Source of the DNA: Phyllobacteriaceae bacterium
GTDB lineage: Bacteria; Pseudomonadota; Alphaproteobacteria; Rhizobiales; Rhizobiaceae
Reading direction: 5' to 3'
Length of the DNA: 64,000 nucleotides
NCBI GenBank assembly: GCA_002708825.1
Contig: PAPF01000043.1
Coordinates: forward strand, 62,001 to 126,000
The notes under the pieces are model-generated. The model was given only the letters and a program-made list of their open reading frames with translations. It did not search any database and had not been told where the DNA came from. Of this stretch, positions 18,538 to 27,459 are shown in pieces. Both the position numbers and the translations under genes were made by a program. Position 1 is the stretch's first letter. Every line of letters begins with the position of its first letter.

Positions 18538-20244
18538 ATGACACCGAAGAATCACGGGTCGAACGAACTGACGGGCGCCGAGGCCATGGTGCGCATGTTG
18601 CAGGTCCATGGCGTGCGCCATGTCTTCGGACTGTGCGGTGACACCTCGCTGCCTTTCTACGACGCCATGGCGACACTCGACCATGGCATGACCCATATCC
18701 TCACGCGTGACGAGCGCCATGCCGCCTACATGGCCGACGGTTATGCGCGCGTCACCGGCAGGCCGGGCGTCTGTGAAGGTCCGTCCGGGGGTGGTGCGAC
18801 CTACATCCTGCCGGGCGTCGTTGAAGCCAATGAAAGTTCGGTTCCGGTCCTTGCCATCACCACGGATGTCTCGACAGCCTCGCGCGGGCGCTATCCCCTC
18901 ACTGAACTGGACCAGGTCGCCCTGTTCCGCCCGCTGACGAAGTGGAATGCCTCGCTGGACGATGCCGCGCGCCTGCCGGCGCAGGTGCGCGCGGCGTTCC
19001 GCGCCATGACCACAGGGCGTCCGGGCGCTGCCCACCTTGCGCTGCCCTTCGATGCGCAGAAGGGTGGCGTCGATCCGGCCGAAATCTGGGCCGACCCCAA
19101 TCACCACCGCTTTCCCGCCTTGCCGGCCGCCCCGGATGCGGGCGCCGTCGAGGAGGCCGCCGACAGGCTTTGCGCCGCCCGCAGGGCTGTCGCCATATGC
19201 GGCGGCGGCCCGGTCATTGCCGGCGCCTTCGATGCGGTGAAGCGCCTGGCCGGCCTGCTCGATCTGCCCGTGGCGACCTCCGTTTCCGGCCAGGGCATCA
19301 TCGCCGAGACCGACAGCCATGCCGTCGGCGTGACCGGTTCCAATGGCGGCGTGCCGGCCACTCGCGCCGTGATCGACGAGGCCGACCTCGTGCTCTTCAT
19401 CGGGTGCCGCGCCGGTTCGGTCACGACCGAGCGCTGGCGTTCGCCAAGGACCGGCACCACCATCATCCATATCGACAGCGACCCCGAGGTCATCGGCGCG
19501 AACTACAGGCCGGACGTGGCGATTGCCGCCGATGCCAGGCTTGCGATTGAGGCCCTCGTCGAGGCCGTCGAGGCGAGGGCGGATCGCAATGGCCAGGATG
19601 GCGCGGCGCGCGCCGGGCGCGCCTGGCAGGCAAAGCTCTCGGAATTCCGGCCGTTGGCCGAAAGCGGTGAGCGGCCCATCCGGCCCGAACGCGTCGTCGC
19701 CACGCTGCAGCGCCTGCTGGATGACGACGCCACCATCGTCGCCGATCCTGGCACGCCCTGCCCCTATTTCTCCGCCCATTACCGCTGGCCGAAGGCTGGC
19801 CGTCACTTCATCACCAACCGCGCCCATGGCGCGCTGGGTTACGCGCTGGCTGCCGCCATGGGCGCCCATGTCGGCCGCCCGGCCTCGAAGACCGTCGCGG
19901 TCATGGGCGATGGCTCCTTCGGCTTCTGCTGCGGCGAGTTCGAGACCATCTGCCGCTATCGAATGCCGATCACCTCCATCGTCTTCTCCAATTCGGTCTT
20001 CGGCTGGATCAAGGCCGGCCAGAAATCCGGCTTTGGCGGGCGCTATCACAATGTCGATTTCTCCCGCACCGACCATGCTGCCGTCGCAAGTGCCTTTGGC
20101 GTGAAATCCTGGCGGGTGGAGGATCCCGGCGAACTGGAATCCGTGCTGAAACACGCGCTCGCCCATGACGGCCCGGCGCTGGTCGACGTGATCGCGCAAC
20201 CGCTGCAGGATGCCGCCGCGCCCGTCTCCGAATGGGTCGCCTGA
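18538..20244 (+). CDS. Thiamine-diphosphate-dependent enzyme (acetolactate synthase-like)
   Basis: A 568-residue three-domain ThDP enzyme. The catalytic glutamate lies in [16 protein letters not shown] (about residue 60), and the ThDP/Mg motif [17 protein letters not shown] is near residue 460. Relatives include acetolactate synthase, sulfoacetaldehyde acetyltransferase and 2-oxoacid decarboxylases. No FAD-site features of true acetohydroxyacid synthase are obvious and no small subunit is nearby. The ATG at 18538 is chosen over an upstream in-frame codon because it fits the family N-terminus. It leads the catabolic operon and probably decarboxylates or transfers a 2-oxoacid fragment; the substrate is unknown. 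Confidence 0.83.
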   Translation: MTPKNHGSNELTGAEAMVRMLQVHGVRHVFGLCGDTSLPFYDAMATLDHGMTHILTRDERHAAYMADGYARVTGRPGVCEGPSGGGATYILPGVVEANESSVPVLAITTDVSTASRGRYPLTELDQVALFRPLTKWNASLDDAARLPAQVRAAFRAMTTGRPGAAHLALPFDAQKGGVDPAEIWADPNHHRFPALPAAPDAGAVEEAADRLCAARRAVAICGGGPVIAGAFDAVKRLAGLLDLPVATSVSGQGIIAETDSHAVGVTGSNGGVPATRAVIDEADLVLFIGCRAGSVTTERWRSPRTGTTIIHIDSDPEVIGANYRPDVAIAADARLAIEALVEAVEARADRNGQDGAARAGRAWQAKLSEFRPLAESGERPIRPERVVATLQRLLDDDATIVADPGTPCPYFSAHYRWPKAGRHFITNRAHGALGYALAAAMGAHVGRPASKTVAVMGDGSFGFCCGEFETICRYRMPITSIVFSNSVFGWIKAGQKSGFGGRYHNVDFSRTDHAAVASAFGVKSWRVEDPGELESVLKHALAHDGPALVDVIAQPLQDAAAPVSEWVA

Positions 20245-21380
20245 TGGCCGGCGGCCTCGATCAGCCGATCACCGGTTTCGACGTCTGGCATTGTGCATTG
20301 CCGGTCACCGGCAGGCGCGACCATGGCATCGGCGCGGTGGCAGGCAAGGTCGAGGTGGTCATATTGCGCCTGACCGCCGAAGACGGGACTGAGGGCTTCG
20401 GCGAGGCTTCGCCCTGGGTGGTGTTCACCGGATCGCCTGAGGCCAGCTTCGCCGCGCTCGACCGCTACATGCGCCCCCATGTCGTCGGCCGCCCGGTCGC
20501 GCAAATGGAGACCATCCTTACCGATGCCGCCCGCGCCGTCGTTCATTGCACCGAGGCCAAGGCGGCGCTGGACACGGCCCTGCACGATCTGGCCGGAAAG
20601 CTGACCGGCCGGAGCGTCTGTGCCTTGCTGGGCGGCGGCGATCCAGCGCCAATTCCGTTGTCCTGCTCCATAGCCGACCCGGATTTCGAGGCCGACAAGG
20701 CATTGCTGGAGCGCCTCGCCGCCGATGGTGTCGGCATCGTCAAGCTGAAGACCGGTTTCGCCGGCCATGCCTTCGACCTGAAGCGGCTGGAATGGATCCG
20801 CGCGCACCATCCGGAAATGCGCATCCGCATCGACTACAACCAGGGCCTGACCCGTGACGAGGCGCTTGCGCAGGTACCGGAAGTCGCCCGTTTCGCCCCC
20901 GATTTCATCGAACAGCCGGTTGCCGCCGGGGATTGGGCCACCATGGCCGACCTGCGCATGAGGCTCGACGTCCACCTGCTGGCCGACGAAAGCGTCTTCG
21001 GGCCGGAGGACATGGCGCGCGCTGTGCGCGAGGGCATATGCGACGGCGTCTCGGTCAAGATCATGAAGACCGGCGGTCTGAAACGCGCGCAGGCCGTGGC
21101 GCGCCTGGCGGCCGGGGCCGGACTCCTGGCCTATGGCGGCGACATGTTCGAAACCGGGCTTGCCCATCTCGCCGGTGCGCACATGATCGCTGCCACACCG
21201 GAAATCACGCTGGGCTGCGAATTCTACCAGGCGCGCTATTTCCTGGCCGAAGACCTGCTGGCAACGCCGTTTCCCGTCCGGGACGGGCATGTCATCCTGC
21301 CGCCGGGGCCGGGGCTCGGGATCGACCCGGTCATGGAAAGGATTCGCCGGTTCAGCGTGACGGTTTCAGAACGTCGATAA
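20244..21380 (+). CDS. Mandelate racemase/muconate-lactonizing enzyme family protein
   Basis: A 378-residue enolase-superfamily enzyme. It carries the MLE-type Lys-x-Lys (VKLKTGF), three metal ligands (Asp in RIDYNQG, Glu in FIEQPV, Asp-Glu in LADES) and the opposite lysine in VKIMKTGG. Possible reactions are cycloisomerisation, racemisation or epimerisation of N-acyl amino acids or dipeptides, or dehydration as in cis-3-hydroxyproline dehydratase. The ATG at 20244 overlaps the ThDP stop (TGATG); an alternative start at 20232 is in frame. The partner genes favour an amino-acid or carboxylate substrate. Confidence 0.85.
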   Translation: MAGGLDQPITGFDVWHCALPVTGRRDHGIGAVAGKVEVVILRLTAEDGTEGFGEASPWVVFTGSPEASFAALDRYMRPHVVGRPVAQMETILTDAARAVVHCTEAKAALDTALHDLAGKLTGRSVCALLGGGDPAPIPLSCSIADPDFEADKALLERLAADGVGIVKLKTGFAGHAFDLKRLEWIRAHHPEMRIRIDYNQGLTRDEALAQVPEVARFAPDFIEQPVAAGDWATMADLRMRLDVHLLADESVFGPEDMARAVREGICDGVSVKIMKTGGLKRAQAVARLAAGAGLLAYGGDMFETGLAHLAGAHMIAATPEITLGCEFYQARYFLAEDLLATPFPVRDGHVILPPGPGLGIDPVMERIRRFSVTVSERR

Positions 21381-21445
21381 TTTATTGACAAATTCTCGAC
21401 GTGTGTCACCATCACGTCGAGGCAGATGCAGGGGACGGGACAGGA

Positions 21446-22705
21446 ATGGATGCCAGGGACCGGAAAGGCAGGACCGTTGCGGTGATCGGCGCCGGCATTG
21501 TCGGCGTCTCGACGGCCATCTGGCTCCAGCGTGACGGCCATGATGTCATCCTGGTCGACCGGCTTGGGCCGGGCGAGGGAACGAGCTTCGGCAATGGCGG
21601 CGTGCTCGCCTCCTGCTCGGTCGTGCCGGTCACGGTGCCGGGCCTCATCGCCAAGGCGCCGCGCATGCTGTTTGATCCGCGCCAGCCGCTTTTCCTCAAA
21701 TGGGGCTACCTGCCGAAACTTCTGCCCTGGCTGATCCGCTATCTCGGCCATGCCAATGCCGAGGCCGTGAAACGGCGCGCTGCCGCGCTCCATCCGATCA
21801 TCGGCGACAGCCTGGCCGACCATCAGGCCCTGGCACAGGGAACGGGGGCGGAGAAATGGATCCAGCCCTCCGATTACCTGTTCCTTTACAACGACCGCGC
21901 CCATTTCGAGAGCGACGCCTTCGGCTGGTCGATCCGCAAGGACCACGGCTTCACCTGGGACGTCCTGGAAGGCAAGGACTTCACCGATTACGATCCCGCC
22001 TACGGGCCGGAACTCGATTGCGCCATCCGGCTGAAGGATCACGGGGTCATCCGCGATCCGGGGCACTATGTGAAGGACCTGGCCGCCCATGCCGAACGCA
22101 ATGGCGCCCGCATCCTCAAGGCGGACGTCACCGACATCGTCAGCGAAAACGGCCAGGTGACCGGTATCCGGGCCGGGGGCGAGACCATCGCATGCGACGC
22201 CGCCGTCGTTGCGACCGGCGTCTGGTCCGGGCCCCTGGCCGCGAAACTCGGCGTCAAGGTGCCCATCGAGACCGAACGCGGTTATCATCTGGAATTGTGG
22301 GAGCCGAACATCACGCCGCGCTCGCCCGTCGCGGTCGCCTCCGGCAAGTTCGTCGTCACGCCCATGGAGGGACGCATCCGGCTTGCCGGCATCGTGGAAT
22401 TCGGCGGACTGGAAGCGCCGGCATCGCGTGCGCCCTACAGGCTCCTTGAGAACAACGTCCGGGCGGCGATTCCGGGCCTGCAATGGAAGGAAACGCGCGA
22501 ATGGATGGGCCACCGCCCCGCCATCGCCGACTCCATTCCCGTCATCGGCGAGGCGCCCGCGATCAGGGGTGCCTTCCTTGGCTTCGGGCATGACCATGTC
22601 GGCCTGACCGGGGGACCGAAGACCGGACGGGTCCTGGCTCAACTTGTTGCCGGCAAAACGCCCAACATGGACCTTGCGCCTTACTCGCCTTCGCGGTTTG
22701 AATAG
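21446..22705 (+). CDS. FAD-dependent oxidoreductase, D-amino-acid dehydrogenase (DadA)-like
   Basis: A 419-residue flavoprotein of the DAO family. The dinucleotide motif GAGIVGVSTA lies at about residue 13, the family segment GTSFGNGGVLA follows, and the C-terminus has GFGHDHVGLTGGPKTG, which closes on FAD. It would oxidise an amino acid (often the D form) to its imino or 2-oxo acid and pass electrons to the respiratory chain. The ATG at 21446 has GGACAGG just before it; an upstream GTG would add 15 atypical residues. It links the racemase-like and ThDP steps of this cluster. Confidence 0.85.
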   Translation: MDARDRKGRTVAVIGAGIVGVSTAIWLQRDGHDVILVDRLGPGEGTSFGNGGVLASCSVVPVTVPGLIAKAPRMLFDPRQPLFLKWGYLPKLLPWLIRYLGHANAEAVKRRAAALHPIIGDSLADHQALAQGTGAEKWIQPSDYLFLYNDRAHFESDAFGWSIRKDHGFTWDVLEGKDFTDYDPAYGPELDCAIRLKDHGVIRDPGHYVKDLAAHAERNGARILKADVTDIVSENGQVTGIRAGGETIACDAAVVATGVWSGPLAAKLGVKVPIETERGYHLELWEPNITPRSPVAVASGKFVVTPMEGRIRLAGIVEFGGLEAPASRAPYRLLENNVRAAIPGLQWKETREWMGHRPAIADSIPVIGEAPAIRGAFLGFGHDHVGLTGGPKTGRVLAQLVAGKTPNMDLAPYSPSRFE

Positions 22706-22766
22706 GCGCGGACGGAAACAACAAGAACAAGAAAACGATCAACATCAACCAGAATGGGAGAATGAC

Positions 22767-23741
22767 ATGAAGATACTTGCCAGACTGATGGCCGCCACGG
22801 CCCTTTCGACCTTTGCCGCGACGGCGGCACAAGCGGAAAAGTGGGACATGCCGATGGCCTATGCGGCCACCAATTTCCACTCCGAGATCGGCGCCGAATT
22901 TGCCAAATGCGTGACGGAAGCCACGGGCGGCAATCTCGAGATCGTCACCCATCCCTCCGGCTCGCTGTTCAAGGGCAACGAGATCAAGCGCGCGGTCCAG
23001 ACCGGACAGGCCAATATCGGCGAGCGCCTGCTTTCGGCCCATGGCAACGAAAACCCGCTCTACGAGGTGGACTCCGTTCCCTTCCTCGTCTCGTCCTTCG
23101 ACCAGCACGAGAAGCTGTGGTCCATCGCCGAGCCCTATGTGAGCAAGGTGCTTGCCGGCGACAACCTGCACTATCTCTATTCGGTGCCGTGGCCGCCTCA
23201 GGGCCTCTACATCAACAAGCCGGTCAGCACGGTGGAAGACCTCAAGGGCGTCAAGTTCCGCTCCTATTCCACCGCGACCGCGCGCATGGCCGAACTGACC
23301 GGCATGCTGCCGGTGCAGGTCGAGGCCGCGGAACTGAGCCAGGCGCTGGCCACCGGCGTGGCCGAAAGCTTCATCTCGTCTGGCGCCACCGGCTATGACC
23401 GCAAGGTCTGGGAACAGCTCTCCAATTTCTACGAAGTTGATGCCTGGCTGCCGCGCAACGCCGTGTTCGTCAACATGGACGCCTGGAACGGCCTCGATGA
23501 CGCCACCAAGACGGCGATGAACGATTGTGCTGGCAAGGCGGCGGAGCAGGGTCTTGCCCGCTCCAAGGACTACACGCAGTTCACGCTCGACGGCCTGAAG
23601 GAAAACGGGATGACCGTGGAGCGCGCCAGCGACGACCTGATGAACGGGCTCAAGGCCATTGGCGAGACGATGACGCAGGAATGGCTGGAAAAGGCCGGTG
23701 ACGACGGCAAGGCCATCGTCGAGGCCTACAAGAACCAGTAA
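22767..23741 (+). CDS. dctP: TRAP transporter substrate-binding protein (DctP family)
   Basis: A 324-residue periplasmic receptor. The signal peptide covers about residues 1-23 (ATAAQA cleavage). The family arginine that usually binds the ligand carboxylate is probably in VKFRSYST (about residue 167). Ligands of DctP receptors are nearly always carboxylates or sulfonates, so the cluster's substrate very likely carries an acid group. A strong terminator-like stem immediately downstream would give more receptor than permease. Confidence 0.88.
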   Translation: MKILARLMAATALSTFAATAAQAEKWDMPMAYAATNFHSEIGAEFAKCVTEATGGNLEIVTHPSGSLFKGNEIKRAVQTGQANIGERLLSAHGNENPLYEVDSVPFLVSSFDQHEKLWSIAEPYVSKVLAGDNLHYLYSVPWPPQGLYINKPVSTVEDLKGVKFRSYSTATARMAELTGMLPVQVEAAELSQALATGVAESFISSGATGYDRKVWEQLSNFYEVDAWLPRNAVFVNMDAWNGLDDATKTAMNDCAGKAAEQGLARSKDYTQFTLDGLKENGMTVERASDDLMNGLKAIGETMTQEWLEKAGDDGKAIVEAYKNQ

Positions 23742-23748
23742 CCGGCAA

Positions 23749-23780
23749 GGGCCGGCGGGCAAGCCCGCCGGCCCTTTCTT
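23749..23780 (+). terminator. Intrinsic terminator/attenuator between dctP and dctQ
   Basis: Arms GGGCCGGCGGG (23749-23759) and CCCGCCGGCCC (23764-23774) with loop CAAG, then TTTCTTT. It begins 8 bases after the dctP stop. Being inside the operon, it probably allows partial read-through so the receptor exceeds the membrane subunits. Confidence 0.8.
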
Positions 23781-23825
23781 TCCGTTTCACGCTCCAGACA
23801 AGCCGACTGCGCAAGGGGGACAGCC

Positions 23826-24359
23826 ATGCTCGCCGCAGGCCGCGCGCTTCGCCGCATTCTCGATGCACTCTACCTGGCCGGGGGGATCATCGCCGCCTTC
23901 TTCACCGTGGCCATCCTCGTGCTGATCGTCCTCCAGATGCTGGCGCGCTGGACCGGCAATGTCTTTCCCGGCGCGACCGACTATGCCGGTTACTGCATGG
24001 CGGGCGCGTCCTTCTTCGCCTTCGCCTATGCGCTCAACCACGGCTCGCACATCCGCGTCTCGCTGTTTCTCCACGCGCTTGGCGAAAAGCGGTTCTGGGG
24101 CGAATTGTGGTGTTTCGCCATCGGCACCGCGGCATCCACCTACTTCGCCTGGTATGCGGTGCGCGGCGCCTGGTGGTCCTGGAAGCTCAACGACGTCAGC
24201 CAGGGCCTCGACGCCACGCCGGTCTGGATCCCGCAAATCTCCATGGTGGCCGGAACCGTGCTTCTCGCCGTTGCCTTCTGGGACCATCTGGTCCGCCTCG
24301 TCTTCACCGGCTCGCATGGCATCACCACCGATGCCGTCAGCCAGAGCCACGCGGAGTGA
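23826..24359 (+). CDS. dctQ: TRAP transporter small permease (DctQ family)
   Basis: A 177-residue membrane protein with four hydrophobic segments (about residues 14-38, 52-70, 92-110 and 134-155), typical of DctQ. The segment LNHGSHIRVSLFLH with conserved His-Ile-Arg-Val is a family hallmark. It binds the large subunit DctM, encoded 6 bases downstream. Start ATG at 23826 follows AAGGGGGA. Confidence 0.88.
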   Translation: MLAAGRALRRILDALYLAGGIIAAFFTVAILVLIVLQMLARWTGNVFPGATDYAGYCMAGASFFAFAYALNHGSHIRVSLFLHALGEKRFWGELWCFAIGTAASTYFAWYAVRGAWWSWKLNDVSQGLDATPVWIPQISMVAGTVLLAVAFWDHLVRLVFTGSHGITTDAVSQSHAE

Positions 24360-24365
24360 CGCGCC

Positions 24366-25676
24366 ATGGAACAGCTCGCTCCCATCGTCATCTTCCTCTT
24401 TGTCCTTTTCCTGCTGCTGGGCTCGGGCGTCTGGGTCGGCCTGTCGCTGCTCGGTGTGGCCTATGTCGGCATGGAACTCTTCACCAGCCGTCCGGCCGGC
24501 GATGCCATGATCACCACGATCTGGACCGCGTCCTCCTCCTGGACGCTGACCGCCCTGCCACTGTTCATCTGGATGGGCGAGATCCTCTACCGGACCCGCC
24601 TCTCGGAGGACATGTTCCGCGGCCTCTCGCCCTGGATGGCGCCGCTGCCCGGCGGCCTTGTCCACACCAACATCGTCGGCTGCACGGTCTTCGCCGCCGT
24701 TTCCGGCTCCTCGGCCGCCACGCTGACCACGGTCGGCAAGATGTCGATCCCTGAACTGCGCAAGCGCAACTATCCCGAACACATGATCATCGGCACGCTG
24801 GCCGGGGCCGCGACGCTGGGCCTGATGATCCCGCCATCGCTCACCCTCATCGTCTATGGCGTGACGATCAACGAATCCATCACCAAGCTCTTCATGGCAG
24901 GCGTCATTCCGGGCCTGGTGCTGGCCGGCATGTTCATGACCTATGTGGCCATCATGTCGCGTGTCTCCAAGGATTTCGCGCCGGACCCAGAAGACCGCAT
25001 GAGCCTCGGCGAGAAGATCCGGAATTCGCGTTTCCTCATTCCCGTGATCAGCCTCATCCTTGTGGTGATCGGTTCGATGTATCTCGGCTATGCCACGGCG
25101 ACGGAAGCGGCCGCCTTCGGCGTCATCGGCGCACTCGTGCTGGCGGCTGCCCAGGGTTCGCTGAGCGTGTCGACCTTCGCCGAAAGCCTGATGGGTGCTG
25201 TGCGCACCTCCGCCATGATCGCGCTGATCCTTGCCGGAGCAGCCTTCCTGTCGCTGTCCATGGGCTTCACCGGCCTGCCGCGCGGCCTGGCGGATTTCAT
25301 CGCATCGCTCGAACTGACCCGCTTCGAACTGCTGATGGCACTGCTCGTCTTCTACATCATCCTCGGCTGCTTCCTGGACGGCATCTCCTCGGTGGTGCTG
25401 ACCATGGCGGTCGTCGAGCCGATGATCCGCCAGGCCGGCATCGATTTCATCTGGTTCGGCATCTTCATCGTCGTCGTGGTGGAAATGGCGCAGATCACGC
25501 CGCCCATCGGCTTCAACCTGTTCGTCCTCCAGGGCATGACCCATCACGAGATGAACTTCATCGCACGCGCCGCGCTGCCGATGTTCCTCATCATGGTGCT
25601 GATGGTCTTCGTCCTCATCGCCTTCCCGGAACTGGCGACATGGCTGCCCGACAACATCCGCCAGCGGCCGGCCTGA
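24366..25676 (+). CDS. dctM: TRAP transporter large permease (DctM family)
   Basis: A 436-residue membrane protein with about 12 spans, the transport-catalysing subunit that couples sodium influx to substrate uptake. Conserved features include the SGSSAATLTTVG loop, the GLMIPPSLTLIVYG re-entrant segment and GCFLDGISSVV later. Only 6 bases separate it from dctQ. Together with DctP it forms the importer of the GntR-regulated cluster. Confidence 0.92.
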   Translation: MEQLAPIVIFLFVLFLLLGSGVWVGLSLLGVAYVGMELFTSRPAGDAMITTIWTASSSWTLTALPLFIWMGEILYRTRLSEDMFRGLSPWMAPLPGGLVHTNIVGCTVFAAVSGSSAATLTTVGKMSIPELRKRNYPEHMIIGTLAGAATLGLMIPPSLTLIVYGVTINESITKLFMAGVIPGLVLAGMFMTYVAIMSRVSKDFAPDPEDRMSLGEKIRNSRFLIPVISLILVVIGSMYLGYATATEAAAFGVIGALVLAAAQGSLSVSTFAESLMGAVRTSAMIALILAGAAFLSLSMGFTGLPRGLADFIASLELTRFELLMALLVFYIILGCFLDGISSVVLTMAVVEPMIRQAGIDFIWFGIFIVVVVEMAQITPPIGFNLFVLQGMTHHEMNFIARAALPMFLIMVLMVFVLIAFPELATWLPDNIRQRPA

Positions 25677-25683
25677 GACGCCG

Positions 25684-26427
25684 ATGCATGATGCCTTCGC
25701 CCATGTCGCGGCCGCGCCCTGGGTCGCCGCCGCGGTGGTTCTCATCGCCACGGTGGCGGCCGTGGTCCAGTTCGGCCTCGGCATGGGTTTCGGGCTGACG
25801 GCGGCGCCGCTGCTCGCCCTCATCGATCCGGAACTGGTACCGGTCTCGACGCTCTATCTCGGCTTCGCCGCTTCGGCCTGGACTGCCTTCGACGAGCGCC
25901 GGGCCATCGTCTGGCCGGAAGTCTGGACGGCGGCGATCGGCCGCCTTGCGGGCGTCCTCGTGGCCACGGCCGTGCTGGTCTGGATTTCCGACCGAAAGGC
26001 CTTCTCGCTGGTCTTCGGGCTGATGGTCGGGCTCGCCGTCATCCTCTCCGTCGCCGGCTGGCGCTTGCGCTTCGGGCGGGCCAGCCTTCTCTCCATGGCG
26101 GCCGTTTCGGGCCTCATGGGCACCATCACCTCCGTCGGCGCACCGCCGCTGGCCATCGTCTACCAGGACAGGCCGGCCGCCCAGGCCCGGCCGACACTGG
26201 CTGCCTTCTTCGCCATCGGCTGCGTGCTGTCGCTCGCCGCTCTCTACCTGTCCGGCTGGGCCGGATTGCGCGACCTCGCACTGGCGCTCATCATGGTGCC
26301 CGGAATGCTGGCCGGCTGGGTCATCGCCCGCCTGCTGGCAGGCCGTTTCGACAGGCGCTACCGGCCCGCATTGCTCGCCGTTGCCGGTATCGCCGCCGTC
26401 ATCCTCGTCATCCGGGGCCTGTCGTGA
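25684..26427 (+). CDS. TauE/SafE-family membrane exporter
   Basis: A 247-residue protein with seven to eight hydrophobic spans and the duplicated TauE/SafE pattern, including FGLGMGFGLTAAPLLALIDP in the first half and GTITSVGAPPLAIVYQ in the second. Members export sulfite, sulfoacetate and related anions. It starts 7 bases after dctM and overlaps the next gene by 4 bases, so it is part of the operon. A sulfonate substrate releasing sulfite is one possible reading, but the family is broad. Confidence 0.8.
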   Translation: MHDAFAHVAAAPWVAAAVVLIATVAAVVQFGLGMGFGLTAAPLLALIDPELVPVSTLYLGFAASAWTAFDERRAIVWPEVWTAAIGRLAGVLVATAVLVWISDRKAFSLVFGLMVGLAVILSVAGWRLRFGRASLLSMAAVSGLMGTITSVGAPPLAIVYQDRPAAQARPTLAAFFAIGCVLSLAALYLSGWAGLRDLALALIMVPGMLAGWVIARLLAGRFDRRYRPALLAVAGIAAVILVIRGLS

Positions 26428-27371
26428 GGGTGAGTGTGCTGACATTGCTCGCCATGGCCGCCCGCCATGGCCGCATGATCCTCGTGGCCGGACTTGTCGC
26501 CGGCATCGCCTTGCCGGACCTCGCGCTCGCCATGCGGCCCTGGCTTCAGGAAATGGTTGCCGGCCTGCTTTTCTTCGCCGCCCTTCGCATCGGCCCGCGT
26601 CAGGCTTTCGGGACGCTCGCCGCCTTTCCGCGCACGCTGGCGCTGGCGCTCGCCTATCAGCTTGCCCTGCCGCTCGCCGCCTTCGTCCTGTTTGCCGCCC
26701 TCGGCCTGCAGGCATCGGCCCTGGCGATGTCGCTGCTGCTCATGCTGTCGGCCTCGTCGATTTCCGGCAGCCCCAACCTGGCGGTGCTGACCGGGCACGA
26801 TCCCGCGCCTGCGCTGCGCCTGCTGGTGCTCGGCACCGCGATCCTGCCGCTGACGGCCATTCCCGTCTTCGCGCTCCTGCCGGAACTGGGCGGCGCGGCT
26901 GAAGTCTCCGCGGCCTCGGCGCGCCTGCTCGCCGTCATCGCCATAGCTTCGGCCATCGCCTTCGCCATCCGCGCATGGGTCATCCGGAACCCCGCGCCGG
27001 GCACCATCGCCGCCATAGACGGGCTCTCCGCCATCGCCATGGCCGTGGTTGTCGTCGGCCTGATGTCGGCCGTCGGTCCGGCATTGCGCACCGATCCGGG
27101 CGGTTTTGCCCTTTGGCTGACAGTCGCCTGCGCGGCCAATCTGGGCTTCCAGGTCGCCGCACACGCCCTTCTGGGACACACCGCCCTGGCGCCCGAACGC
27201 GTGCCGCTCGCCATCATCGCGGGCAACCGCAACATCGCGCTTTTTCTCGTCGCCCTGCCCGCCGCGGTGACCGATCCGCTGCTGCTCTTCATCGGCTGCT
27301 ACCAGATCCCGATGTATCTGACGCCGCTGCTCCTTGGCCGCTTCTACGCCCGCAGCGTCACGCGCAAGTGA
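26424..27371 (+). CDS. BASS-like (bile acid:sodium symporter superfamily) permease
   Basis: A 315-residue, very hydrophobic protein with about ten spans in two repeats. The segment SASSISGSPNLAVLTGHDP and the second-repeat ERVPLAIIAGNRNIALFL resemble the discontinuous-helix regions of the BASS superfamily. It may import or export an organic anion linked to the cluster. It is the last gene of the operon, ending 88 bases before the ynjB-like gene. Superfamily assignment is by topology and motif feel only. Confidence 0.6.
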   Translation: MRVSVLTLLAMAARHGRMILVAGLVAGIALPDLALAMRPWLQEMVAGLLFFAALRIGPRQAFGTLAAFPRTLALALAYQLALPLAAFVLFAALGLQASALAMSLLLMLSASSISGSPNLAVLTGHDPAPALRLLVLGTAILPLTAIPVFALLPELGGAAEVSAASARLLAVIAIASAIAFAIRAWVIRNPAPGTIAAIDGLSAIAMAVVVVGLMSAVGPALRTDPGGFALWLTVACAANLGFQVAAHALLGHTALAPERVPLAIIAGNRNIALFLVALPAAVTDPLLLFIGCYQIPMYLTPLLLGRFYARSVTRK

Positions 27372-27459
27372 CCCGGGTGTGATTGACCTTGGCGCCGCCC
27401 GGCGCGACAACAGCCGGAGATTGAAACGCGCCCCGGCGCGACAGAAACGGAGCCGTCCC

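Noticed and set aside
18437..18676. 80-residue N-terminal extension of the GntR regulator
   Set aside because: It would run through the divergent promoter and palindrome into the ThDP gene and has no similarity to the family; ATG 18436 gives the right length.
27372..27459. Thiamine riboswitch before the ynjB-like gene
   Set aside because: The CUGAGA and other conserved ThiC-box elements are absent and the leader is too short.
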